DNA of 64,000 nt from Rhizobium sp. Q54. GTDB taxonomy: Bacteria; Pseudomonadota; Alphaproteobacteria; UBA2966; CAIVPW01. The notes below the pieces were generated by a model, which saw nothing but the letters and a program-made list of their open reading frames with translations, did not search any database and had not been told where the DNA came from. A program made the position numbers and the translations under genes. The DNA is taken from contig CAMDPO010000003.1 in NCBI GenBank assembly GCA_945904955.1, positions 1 to 64,000 on the forward strand. Reading direction: 5' to 3'. Of this stretch, positions 21,246-30,999 are shown in pieces; position 1 is the stretch's first letter; every line of letters starts with the position of its first letter.

Positions 21246-21281
21246 AGCTCTCTCTCGCGATTCGCGGGGGAGAGCTTTTTC
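21246..21281 (+). terminator. Rho-independent terminator after SYLF gene
   Basis: agctctctctcgcgattcgcgggggagagct followed by tttttc. Confidence 0.85.
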
Positions 21282-21285
21282 GTGT

Positions 21286-21430
21286 CTAGCGCATGGACAT
21301 CAGGTAGTCGGCCAGCACTTCGATCTTGTCGGCAGGAAGTGCTGCGCCGCGATTGACGGCGGCAGGATGCGAGCGGGCGCCGAGATCGTGATTCCAGCCG
21401 GCGATCATGGCGGTCAGGTCGGCACGACCA
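21286..21430 (-). pseudogene. C-terminal fragment resembling a c-type cytochrome or similar small protein
   Basis: Minus-strand reading RADLTAMIAGWNHDLGARSHPAAVNRGAALPADKIEVLADYLMSMR* without upstream gene body. Confidence 0.4.
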
Positions 21431-21852
21431 GCACCATCGTCGTGTGCTGCTAAGCCAGTTGTTCGCGGGCGCGAACGGGACGCTATCGTTCATGCCGGCG
21501 CGCACGGCCGAGTACTACATCAGCGTCGGTTCCTCCGGATTAGGCAGCTTCCAGCTCACGCTCGAAATTGGGGAACGACCCCGCCGCGCGCATCGTGATA
21601 CTTCGTTGCGCCCGATCGCATCATCAACCCGTCGCGCTGGAGGTGCGTCGTAGACTCGGCATCAGGCCTATCGGCGGCCGAACGCGACGTGCTCATGCAG
21701 GTCACCACCGCAGACCAATTGCGGAGAATGATTGGCAGCGCGCAGCACGTATACGCCGACCTGTCGCGGCAATCGACGTCAGGCGGTGCGCGTGAGCGCG
21801 TGCAACTAGGTGCGACACGCCCTAGGTCTCTCAATCTTCGACAGGTTGAATC

Positions 21853-22978
21853 TTAGGTGGCCTTGTTCTGCCCGCCGCCGGCTTCGAAGCGGGCGGCGAG
21901 GCTCGCGTTCATAAAGTCGGACAAGTCGCCGTCGAGGACGGCGGCGGCGTTGCCCTTCTCCACTCCGGTGCGGAGGTCCTTCACCATCTGGTAGGGGTGC
22001 AAGACGTAGCTGCGGATCTGGTGGCCCCAGCCGATGTCGGTCTTGGCGGCGTTGGCGGCGTCCTTGAGGGCTTCGCGCTTCTCGAGCTCGGCCTGGTACA
22101 TGCGTGCCTTGAGCATGCGCATGGCCTCGGCCTTGTTCTTGTGCTGGCTGCGATCCGACTGGCACTGCACGACGATGTTGGTCGGCAGGTGGGTGATGCG
22201 CACGGCCGAGTCGGTGCGGTTGACGTGCTGACCGCCCGCGCCGGACGCGCGGTAGGTGTCGATGCGCAGGTCTTTCTCTTCGATGACGATGTTGATGTTC
22301 TCGTCGACCACCGGGTAGACCCAGGCGCTGGCGAAGCTGGTGTGGCGGCGCGCCGCCGAGTCGTACGGGCTGATGCGCACCAAACGGTGCACCCCGGACT
22401 CGGTCTTGAGCCAGCCGTAGGCGTTCTCGCCGACGATGCGGACGGTGGCGGATTTGACGCCGGCCTCTTCACCGGGCGTCTCCTGCTCCCAGAACACCTT
22501 GAAGCCGTTGTCCTCGGCCCACCGCGAGTACATGCGCACCAGCATCTGGGCCCAGTCCTGGGACTCGGTGCCGCCGGCGCCGGCGTGGATCTCGAGGTAG
22601 GCGTCGTTCTGGTCGGCTTCGCCGGAGAGCAGGCTTTCGAGGCGGCGCTTGGCAGCCAGGTCGCGGAGGCCGGTGAACTCTTTGACGGCGTCGGCGAGGA
22701 CGCCTTCGTCGCCCTCTCCTTCCGCCATTTCAATGAGTTCAACGGTGTCGTTGAAGTTTTTCTCTAAGTCGCGGACGCGACCAACGGCGGCTTCGAGCCG
22801 GGTACGTTCGCGCATGATCGATTGGGCGCGCGCGGTGTCGTTCCACAGGCCGGGATCCTCGGCCTGGGCGTTGAGTTGCTTCAGACGCTCGACGGCGCCT
22901 TGGGAGTCAAAGATGCCTCCTCAGGAGCGCGAGCGACTCCCGGATTTCGGCGGCGACGGATTCAATCTCGGTGCGCAT
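21853..22978 (-). CDS. prfB: Peptide chain release factor 2, expressed by programmed +1 frameshift
   Basis: Short [29 protein letters not shown] then +1 frame [24 protein letters not shown]...; [16 protein letters not shown]; shift site AGGAGG CAT CTT TGA C. Confidence 0.95.
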
Positions 22979-23014
22979 GGGGAACGACTAGCACGGGATT
23001 GCTTGCAGCCGCCA

Positions 23015-23866
23015 TCAGGCGTGCTCGCGCAGCAGCTCGACGGTGAGCTGGGGGAACTCGAAGCCGACGGAGGCGTAGGCGGCGAGGGTCGCTTCCCAGT
23101 CGCCCATCAGGATGCTGAACAGGAACAGCTTGCGGTAGGCGTCGGGCCAGGCGTCGAAGATTGCGTCGGGCGAAAGCCGTGCCTCGCCGACGTGGCTGTT
23201 CTGGGGGCGGTCGAGCTCGGCGTCGATGGCGCGCTCCAGGATGTCGTCGGTGCCGCCGAGGACGCTGGCGAGCCAGGCCGCCAGGTAGGCGCGCTCGGTC
23301 ACCAAGCGCTCGAACAAAACGACGCTGCCGGGCGCCTGCGTGATGTTGGAGAAGTCGGAGTCGACCACTGTCTGGCAAATGCCGAGGAACAAGACATCGG
23401 CGGGGCGGCTGGCCTCGATGGTCACAAAGGGGAGCGAGCTCAGCTTGGTGCCGGTGGCGAGGTCCGCCTCGATGAGGCTGCGGTAGAGGGTCGCGCCGGG
23501 CGGCGGGGTGTGCTGCAGGTCGAGCTTGCAGTGGTGGGTGAACAGCGAGTGGATGCGCGCCAGCGGGTTGCGCACGATGCTGGCGAAGGTGCCGCCGGCG
23601 TCGAGGAACGCCTGGCGCGACTCGGAGTCGTAATAGACGTGGATGATGCCGACGGACTTGTCGCCCTCGCCCGACGCGCGCAGGCGCGCGCGTTCCGTCG
23701 CCAGACGGCGCACCGCTTCGGCGGGCGGCGGCGGCAACGACTCGCCGAAGAGACCGCGGCGGCCGTGCAGGCATACGACGCCGGGATGGTGCTGGAGGAT
23801 GGTCGCGATCCAGCCCGTGGCGGAGCCGCCGCGAGTCGCGATGTTGAAATAGGGGACGAACGTCAC
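23015..23866 (-). CDS. Sulfotransferase-like family protein
   Basis: VTFVPYFNIATRGGSATGWIATILQHHPGVVCLHGRRG...ASIVRNPLARIHSLFTHH (PSB/PB-like motifs); GTG start inferred. Confidence 0.6.
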   Translation of the reverse strand: MTFVPYFNIATRGGSATGWIATILQHHPGVVCLHGRRGLFGESLPPPPAEAVRRLATERARLRASGEGDKSVGIIHVYYDSESRQAFLDAGGTFASIVRNPLARIHSLFTHHCKLDLQHTPPPGATLYRSLIEADLATGTKLSSLPFVTIEASRPADVLFLGICQTVVDSDFSNITQAPGSVVLFERLVTERAYLAAWLASVLGGTDDILERAIDAELDRPQNSHVGEARLSPDAIFDAWPDAYRKLFLFSILMGDWEATLAAYASVGFEFPQLTVELLREHA

Positions 23867-23904
23867 GCGCGGGCGGCGGCCAGCGGTGCGAGGCGGCGGC
23901 GCCG

Positions 23905-26322
23905 TTAGTAGAGGCCGCGTCCGACGGCTGCGTCGACGGCGACGAAGCCGTTGTCGAGCACGAGGGCGGTGTTGGTCGTCGGCTCGGTGCCGGGGCGGAA
24001 GGCTTCCAAGATGACGTTGCGGTCGGTGGGCAGCGCCGGCTGGCCGGTCTCGGCATTCACGCGGACAAGCCGAATGCCGTTCGGCACGCGGAACGGGATG
24101 CCGGGCTTGCCGGCCAGGGCGGCGGCCATGAAGTCGCGAAAGATCGGCGCGGCGGCGGAGGCGCCCTGCTCGGACGCGCCCAGGGACTTCGGATTGTCGA
24201 AGCCGACCCACACGCCGACGGCAAGGTCGGGCGAGAAGCCGATCCACCACGTGTCCATCTCGTCGTTGGTGGTGCCGGTCTTGCCGGCCAGCGGCTTCTT
24301 CACGGCGTTAATGATGACGCCGGTGCCGCGCTGCACGACGCCTTCGAGCATCGAGACCATCTGGTAGGACGAGATCGGATCGATCACCTGCCGGCGCATG
24401 TCGGGCAGGCTCGGCTCGGCCTGGCCGGCCCAGTTGACGCCCTTGCACGTGGCGCAGGTGCGCGCGTCGTGCTGGAAGATGGTCTTGCCGCGGCGGTCCT
24501 GGACGCGGTCGATGGTGGTCGGCGTGATCTTCTTGCCGCCGTTCACCAGCATGCCGTAGGCGGCGGTGAGACGCATGAGGGTCGTCTCGCTGGCGCCCAA
24601 CGAGTTCGACAGGTACGGCTGCATCTTGTCGACGACCCCGACGCGCTCGGCGTACTCGGCGACCTTATCCATGCCGATGTGCTGGGCGAGACGCACGGTC
24701 ATGAGGTTGCGCGACTTCTCGATGCCGAGGCGCAGCGTGCTGGGGCCGTAGAATGTCTGGCTGTAGTTGGCGGGCTTCCATTTGCCGAGGCCTGGGCCCT
24801 GGTCGACGACGAAGGGCGCGTCGAGCACGAGGCTGGCCGGCGTGAAGCCGTTCTCGAGCGCCGCGACGTAGACGAACGGCTTGAAGGCGGAGCCCGGCTG
24901 ACGCATCGCCTGGGTGACGCGGTTGAACTGGCTCTGCTGGAAGCTGTAGCCGCCGACCATGGCAAGGACGCGGCCGGTGTGCGGATCGAGGGCAACGAGC
25001 GCGCCTTCGATGTCGGGGACCTGGTGCAGGGCGTAGGTGCCCTCGCCTTCGAACGGCTGCACGGCGACGACGTCGCCGACGGCGAGCACTTCGGACGGCC
25101 GGCGCGGCGCGGCGCCGACGCGCTGGTCCTCGCGCCAGGCGCGCGCCCAGGTCATGGCGCGCATCGGGATGGAGCCCTTGGCGCCGGTGACGAAGCCGAT
25201 GTCGGCCGCGTCCTCGCGCACGGCCAGCACGACGGCGAGCTTGCGGGTCTCACCGAGGCCGGCCGGGGTTTTGACGCGGCCCAGGCGCGCGGACCAGGTT
25301 CCGGGCCAGTTAAGCTCAGGCAGCTCGATGCGGGCGATGGGGCCGCGCCAGCCGTGGCGGCGGTCGTAGTCCTCGATGCCGTCGCGCAAGGTGGCGACGG
25401 CGATGTCCTGCAGGCGTGGATCGAGCGTGGTGCGCACGGTGAGGCCGCCGCCGTAGAGCGACTCGGTGCCGTAGCGCTGGGCGAGCTCGCGCCGGACTTC
25501 TTCGGAGAAGTAGTCGGCGGTGAAGATCTCGGTGTCGGTGCGCGGGTTGATCGCGAACGGAGTGGCCGTCGCCTCCGCCGCTTGCGCCGCGGAGATGTAG
25601 CCCGCCTCCAGCATCGCCGCGATCACCAGGTCGCGGCGGTCCTTGGCGCGCTCGGGATAGCGGGTCGGGTGGTAGTTGGAGGGCGCGCGGGCGAGTGCGG
25701 CGATGTACGCGGCCTCGGCGATGGTCAGCTCGTCCATCGACTTGTTGAAGTAGTTGAGCGCCGCCTGGGCCGGGCCGTAGGAGCCGAAGCCCAGGTACAT
25801 CTCGTTCAGATAAATCTCGAGGATGCGGTCCTTGGACAGCGCGCGCTCGATGCGCAGCGCCAGAATCCATTCCTTGATCTTGCGGGCGAGCGAGCCGTCC
25901 TGGGCGTTGAGCAAGGAGAGCCCGGGCAGGCGCGCGACCTGCTGGGTGATGGTCGAGCCGCCGATCGGGCGGCGGTCGTCGGCGAAGTTCTTCAGGTTGG
26001 TGATCTGCGAGCGGACGATCGCCACCGCGTCGATGCCGGGGTGCCGGTAGAAATTCTTGTCTTCCATGGCGATGAACGCCTGGCTGACCCGCGGCGGGAT
26101 GGCGGTGATGGGCACGAACACGCGCGGCTCGCGGGCGTACTCGACCAAGAGCCGGCCGTCGCCGGCGTAGACGTGAGTCGTGGTGGGCGGCTCCCACGCG
26201 GCGAGATGGGCGTAGGACGGCAGGTCGCGGCCGAAGTGGGCGAAGCCCCACAGCACCGCACCGGCTGCACCAATGACGCCGACGAACAGCAACGTGACGA
26301 TAGCGGCGAGGAAACGAATCAT
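23905..26322 (-). CDS. mrcA: Penicillin-binding protein 1A
   Basis: Glycosyltransferase EDKNFYRHPGID, GGSTITQQVAR; transpeptidase RQPGSAFKPFVY, KTGTTND. Confidence 0.95.
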   Translation of the reverse strand: MIRFLAAIVTLLFVGVIGAAGAVLWGFAHFGRDLPSYAHLAAWEPPTTTHVYAGDGRLLVEYAREPRVFVPITAIPPRVSQAFIAMEDKNFYRHPGIDAVAIVRSQITNLKNFADDRRPIGGSTITQQVARLPGLSLLNAQDGSLARKIKEWILALRIERALSKDRILEIYLNEMYLGFGSYGPAQAALNYFNKSMDELTIAEAAYIAALARAPSNYHPTRYPERAKDRRDLVIAAMLEAGYISAAQAAEATATPFAINPRTDTEIFTADYFSEEVRRELAQRYGTESLYGGGLTVRTTLDPRLQDIAVATLRDGIEDYDRRHGWRGPIARIELPELNWPGTWSARLGRVKTPAGLGETRKLAVVLAVREDAADIGFVTGAKGSIPMRAMTWARAWREDQRVGAAPRRPSEVLAVGDVVAVQPFEGEGTYALHQVPDIEGALVALDPHTGRVLAMVGGYSFQQSQFNRVTQAMRQPGSAFKPFVYVAALENGFTPASLVLDAPFVVDQGPGLGKWKPANYSQTFYGPSTLRLGIEKSRNLMTVRLAQHIGMDKVAEYAERVGVVDKMQPYLSNSLGASETTLMRLTAAYGMLVNGGKKITPTTIDRVQDRRGKTIFQHDARTCATCKGVNWAGQAEPSLPDMRRQVIDPISSYQMVSMLEGVVQRGTGVIINAVKKPLAGKTGTTNDEMDTWWIGFSPDLAVGVWVGFDNPKSLGASEQGASAAAPIFRDFMAAALAGKPGIPFRVPNGIRLVRVNAETGQPALPTDRNVILEAFRPGTEPTTNTALVLDNGFVAVDAAVGRGLY

Positions 26323-26467
26323 GGGGACGGGGGTCGACCGCCTTGGCTCTCAGAAAGCGCGAACGTCGCGCAATACTATGTCCGAATTTGGGCTCGTAGT
26401 CCCCGGACGTGCGGCGAAACGCCACGCGCGCCAAGGCTTTGCACGTACTTTGTGACGTTTTACCCGA

Positions 26468-27685
26468 TCAGACCGGGTGCAGGTCAAAGTAGCGATTCAC
26501 GGCCCGTGCCACCGCGTCGATCACCGGACGCCGGCCGTTCGCCGCGCGCAGCGAGCGTTCGTCGTTGGGGTTCGAGAGGTACCCTAGCTCGACCAAGACC
26601 GAAGGCACATCGGGTGCTTTCAGTACGGCGAAGCCGGCAAACCTGTGCGTGTTGCGCACCAGGTGCCAGTCCTTGGAGAACTCCGGCACCAGGTAGCTGG
26701 CGAAGGTCGCCGACAGATTCATGGTTTCCCGCTGCGCCAGGCTGATGAGGATGGCGGCGACGTCCGTAGTCTGGTCGGCGAGATCGAGACCGCCGATCAG
26801 GTCGGCGCGGTTCTCGCGCGCGGCCAATGCCTCGGCCTCCTTGTCGGAGGCCTGCTCGGACAGTGTGTAGATGCTGGCGCCACTGATCGAGGGCTGGCCG
26901 ACCGAGTCGGCGTGCAGAGACATGAATAGGGACGCGCCGACCTCGCGCCCGATGGCGACGCGGCGCTGCAGCGGAATAAACGTGTCGGTCTCGCGGGTGA
27001 GGACGACCCGGTAACGGCCGGTCGCCTCGAGCACTTGGCGGAGCTCCTTGGCCATCGCCAAGGTGATGTCCTTCTCGCGTGAGCCGGTGGCGCCGAGGGC
27101 GCCGGGATCGACGCCGCCGTGGCCCGGATCAAGGACGATGACCGGCTTGTCGAAGCGCGCGGGCGGCGGCGGCGCACGAATGGCGAGCTGCGGTTCCGGG
27201 GCGGCTTTGGGTGCTGCGGCGCGGTTGGCGGCAAAGGCGGCGGTGCCGATCGGCTTGAGGTCGATGACGAGGCGGTAGCGGGCGCCACCCTCGGGCGGCA
27301 GCACGAAGGCGCGGGCGATCTCGACGGGCCCTTTGAGGTCGAGGACCAGACGGGAGGTGTCGTTGTCGAAGCGGCCGTAGCGGAAGCCGTCGATGACGCC
27401 GAGCTTGCGGGCCTCATCGGCCGCCGGCAGGGACCAATCGACGATGGGAAGGTCCAGGACCACCCGGTAGGGCCCGTCGAGGACCGACACCGAGTAGCGG
27501 ACCGATTCGGTAAGGTCGAGCACCAGGCGGGTGGAGTCGCCCTGGTCGCCCATGCGCACGCCGACCACGGTCGGCGCCGCGAGAGCGGCCCCCGCGGACA
27601 GCAGCCACGCCGCCACGAGTATCCTTGCGACGCCGGGGCGCAGGCCGAATCGAGCGAGACGCGTCACGAGGGGGACTCGGGTGAC
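26468..27685 (-). CDS. N-acetylmuramoyl-L-alanine amidase, AmiC-like (AMIN + Amidase_3)
   Basis: IVLDPGHGGVDPGALG...SLHADSVGQPSISGASIYTLS...VLVELGYLSNPNDE; start approximate. Confidence 0.92.
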   Translation of the reverse strand, partial: VTRVPLVTRLARFGLRPGVARILVAAWLLSAGAALAAPTVVGVRMGDQGDSTRLVLDLTESVRYSVSVLDGPYRVVLDLPIVDWSLPAADEARKLGVIDGFRYGRFDNDTSRLVLDLKGPVEIARAFVLPPEGGARYRLVIDLKPIGTAAFAANRAAAPKAAPEPQLAIRAPPPPARFDKPVIVLDPGHGGVDPGALGATGSREKDITLAMAKELRQVLEATGRYRVVLTRETDTFIPLQRRVAIGREVGASLFMSLHADSVGQPSISGASIYTLSEQASDKEAEALAARENRADLIGGLDLADQTTDVAAILISLAQRETMNLSATFASYLVPEFSKDWHLVRNTHRFAGFAVLKAPDVPSVLVELGYLSNPNDERSLRAANGRRPVIDAVARAVNRYFDLHPV

Positions 27686-28138
27686 GATGGAAAGACCCGT
27701 CCTGTAGTGTCCGCATTCGCGCGGACCCACCACATATACGCGATTCCGTTGCCGTTCAGCAACGGTACCCCCCGATTCCTTGTGGGCGCCGACACGATCA
27801 TCTCAATTCCATTGTTGATCGCGCATCGGTAACCGTATGATGAACGCGCGAACCTTCGCAGCCGGCTCGTCGATTGGTGCTCTGGGCCCCAATCACCGAG
27901 CGGCGTCGCGCGCGACAGCTAAGTCCCTGAAACAAGAGGGATTTTCGTTGGCGCCGGGGCGCTGGGGGCACCGCGGAGCGTATTGGACCCGAAGCCGGAC
28001 CGGATATTCCCGGGAAGGGCTGCCTATCCCACCGCCGCGGCGGTCGGATGTGGCGCTTCACGGCTTCGCCTAGACAAAGACGTCCCTGACTCCGTCGTTC
28101 GCAGGAGTTCGGTCCGTCCCGGAGGCAGCTGCCAGCCC

Positions 28139-30910
28139 ATGGCAACTCGCTTACTTATCGACGCGGCGCATCCTGAAGAGACACGCGTCGTCGTCGTCAA
28201 TGGAACTCGCCTCGAAGAATTCGACTTCGAGTCCGCCAGCCGGAAACAGCTCAAAGGCAACATCTACCTCGCCAAGGTGACGCGCGTAGAGCCGTCGCTG
28301 CAGGCAGCCTTTGTAGATTACGGCGGCAACCGCCACGGCTTCTTGGCCTTCGGCGACATCCACCCCGACTACTACCAGATCCCCTACGAGGATCGGCAGG
28401 CGCTGCTCGAGGAGCGCGCCGCCGAGGACGCCGAGCGCGGCATGCGCGAGTACGGCGGTGACGAAGGGCCAACGGACGCCCCGGCACAGGCTGCCGACGC
28501 GGCAGACTCCGCGGCCGACACCGCACCGCCCGAACCGATGCCGGAAGTCGTCGGCGGCGAGGTGTCCGCACCGATGCCGAGCGACGACGACGTGGCCGAT
28601 GGCCCCATCGACGTGACGCACCCGGAGCCGGCCGACGCCGCAGCGGCGGGTGTATCCGGCGAGCTGGGCAGCCACCGCGAGTCGGCCGAGCCATCTGCGC
28701 CGGGGCCCGACATGGTCGACCTCGCCGAACTCGCCGACCAGCCGGAGACGGTCGGCGGCGACGAGACCGAGACGGAGACCTTCCAGCCGCGCCGCCATTC
28801 GCGCCGCTACAAGATCCAAGAAGTCATCAAGCGCCGTCAGGTGCTGCTGGTGCAGGTAGTGAAAGAAGAGCGCGGCAGCAAGGGTGCGGCGCTCACCACC
28901 TACCTGTCGCTGGCCGGACGCTACTGCGTGCTGATGCCGAACACCGCGCGCGGTGGCGGCGTGTCGCGCAAGATCACCACGGCCACCGACCGCAAGCGCC
29001 TGCGCGAGATCATCGACTCGCTCGAGGTGCCGGACGGCATGGGCCTGATCGTGCGCACTGCCGGTCAGCAGCGCACCAAGCCGGATATTCGGCGCGACTA
29101 CGAGTACCTGCTGCGCATGTGGGACAACGTGCGCGAGCTGACGCTGCAGTCGGTGGCGCCGGCGCTGGTCTACGAAGAAGCGTCGCTGATCAAGCGCTCG
29201 ATCCGCGACCTCTACCGCTCGGAAGTCGAGGCGGTCTTCGTCGAAGGCGACGAAGGCTACAAGCAGGCCAAGAGCATCATGAAGATGCTCATGCCGAGCC
29301 ACGCCAAGCGCGTCCAGAAGTACGAGGACCGCATCCCCCTCTTCCATCGCTACCAGGTGGAAGCGCAGCTCGACCTCATGCACAGCCCGCGCGTCCAGCT
29401 GCGCTCGGGCGGCTACATCGTCATCAACTCGACCGAGGCGCTGGTCGCCATCGACGTCAACTCGGGCCGCTCGACGCGCGAGCGCAATATCGAGGAGACG
29501 GCGACACGCACCAACCTCGAGGCGGCCGAAGAAGTGGCGCGCCAGTTGCGGCTGCGCGACCTCGCCGGCCTCATCGTCATCGACTTCATCGACATGGAGG
29601 AAGGGCGCAACAATCGCGCCGTCGAACGCAAGATCAAGGACAGCCTGAAGGGCGACCGGGCGCGCATCCAGGTCGGACGCATCAGCGCGTTCGGACTCTT
29701 GGAGTTGTCGCGCCAGCGCCTGCGTCCATCGCTGCTGGAGACGAGCACTGAGCAGTGCCCGACCTGCGGCGGCACGGGCCTGGTCCGTTCGACCGAGAGC
29801 GCCGCGCTCCATGTTCTGCGCGTCATCGAAGATGAAGGCATCAAGGGTAGCGCCCTGCTGACGGTGGAAGTGCCGTCCCAGGTGGCGATCTTCCTGCTCA
29901 ACCAGAAGCGCCTGGCGCTGACGGATTTCGAGCGCCGGTTCGGCCTGATGGTGACGATCCTGCCGGACGCGGCCCTGGTGCCGCCGGCCCATCGCATCAC
30001 GCGCGAAGCGCGCCTCGTTCCGGTCGAGCAGCTGCCGCGCGCTGAAGCGATGTCGCCGATGGCGCCGATCGCCGTCGGCGATGACGACGACGACGAGCCC
30101 GTCGCCGACGACATCATCGAGAGCGACGACGCCGAACCGATCGCCGCCGTCGCCGCCACCGAGGCGCCGCGCGAGCCGCGGCCGCCACGCGAACCGCGCG
30201 AGCATCGCGAACACCGCGAGGCTGGTGCCGAAGGCGGCGACGCCAGCGGCAAGCGACGCCGGCGCGGCAAGCGCGGCGGACGCCGCCGGCGCCGTCGTGA
30301 GGACGGCAGCCTCGCGCCGGAAACACGCAACCAGAATGAGCCGGGTGACACCCGGCAGCCGCCGCAGTTTGACGGCGGCGAACCGATGCAGGCAGCCGAA
30401 CAGGCTCCTTTGGCGCCGCACCTGGCGATCGGCCGTGACCTCGACGGGGTCGGCGGCAAAGATTTCGAGGCGGACGAGGGCGAGAGCATCGGCAACCTCG
30501 CCGAATCCGGTCAGGACAACGACGGCGGACGCGAACAGCCAGTTGTGCCGGGCGAGGCGGGCACCGGCCGCCGCAGGCGTCGCCGGCGCAGCCGCCGCGG
30601 TCGCGGTGGCGAAGGTCAGGCCGGCCAGCCGGAAGCGCAGGCGAACGGCGGCAGTGCGCCGCACGACGACGGCGCCTCCCCGGACACCGCCGAGCCATTC
30701 GATCCGCGCGGCGCGCCCGAGCCGATCGAACGCACCACCAGCGTACCGGTGACGCATCGCTACGTGGCGCCGTCGCCGCCGATGGTGGCACGCGCACCAG
30801 AACCGCCTCCACCGCCACCGCCACCGGTGGTCGAGAGTGCAGCCCCTGCTCCTGCGTCCGCTGACGATGCGAAGCCGCGACGCAAGGGCTGGTGGAACTT
30901 CGGGCGGTAG
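28139..30910 (+). CDS. rne: Ribonuclease E/G family, RNase E
   Basis: SD ggagg; MATRLLIDAAHPEETRVVVVNGTRLEEFDFES; AIDVNSGRSTRERNIEETATRTNLEAAEEVARQLRLRDLAGLIVIDFIDM; CPTCGGTG Zn-link; RG-rich C-tail. Confidence 0.96.
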   Translation: MATRLLIDAAHPEETRVVVVNGTRLEEFDFESASRKQLKGNIYLAKVTRVEPSLQAAFVDYGGNRHGFLAFGDIHPDYYQIPYEDRQALLEERAAEDAERGMREYGGDEGPTDAPAQAADAADSAADTAPPEPMPEVVGGEVSAPMPSDDDVADGPIDVTHPEPADAAAAGVSGELGSHRESAEPSAPGPDMVDLAELADQPETVGGDETETETFQPRRHSRRYKIQEVIKRRQVLLVQVVKEERGSKGAALTTYLSLAGRYCVLMPNTARGGGVSRKITTATDRKRLREIIDSLEVPDGMGLIVRTAGQQRTKPDIRRDYEYLLRMWDNVRELTLQSVAPALVYEEASLIKRSIRDLYRSEVEAVFVEGDEGYKQAKSIMKMLMPSHAKRVQKYEDRIPLFHRYQVEAQLDLMHSPRVQLRSGGYIVINSTEALVAIDVNSGRSTRERNIEETATRTNLEAAEEVARQLRLRDLAGLIVIDFIDMEEGRNNRAVERKIKDSLKGDRARIQVGRISAFGLLELSRQRLRPSLLETSTEQCPTCGGTGLVRSTESAALHVLRVIEDEGIKGSALLTVEVPSQVAIFLLNQKRLALTDFERRFGLMVTILPDAALVPPAHRITREARLVPVEQLPRAEAMSPMAPIAVGDDDDDEPVADDIIESDDAEPIAAVAATEAPREPRPPREPREHREHREAGAEGGDASGKRRRRGKRGGRRRRRREDGSLAPETRNQNEPGDTRQPPQFDGGEPMQAAEQAPLAPHLAIGRDLDGVGGKDFEADEGESIGNLAESGQDNDGGREQPVVPGEAGTGRRRRRRRSRRGRGGEGQAGQPEAQANGGSAPHDDGASPDTAEPFDPRGAPEPIERTTSVPVTHRYVAPSPPMVARAPEPPPPPPPPVVESAAPAPASADDAKPRRKGWWNFGR

Positions 30911-30935
30911 GTCACAACCCAGGCTTAGACGAATG

Positions 30936-30965
30936 GCGGGGAGCGGTTGCTCCCCGCTTCATTTC
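30936..30965 (+). terminator. Rho-independent-like terminator after rne
   Basis: gcggggagc-ggtt-gctccccgc then ttcatttc. Confidence 0.65.
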
Positions 30966-30999
30966 AGGCGAAAGGCGCGCTTCCGGCGCGACAAGGTTC

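Noticed and set aside
24469-26745. 758-aa plus-strand ORF opposite mrcA
   Set aside because: Shadow ORF of PBP1A.
28151-30757. 868-aa minus-strand ORF opposite rne
   Set aside because: Shadow ORF of RNase E; composition artefact.
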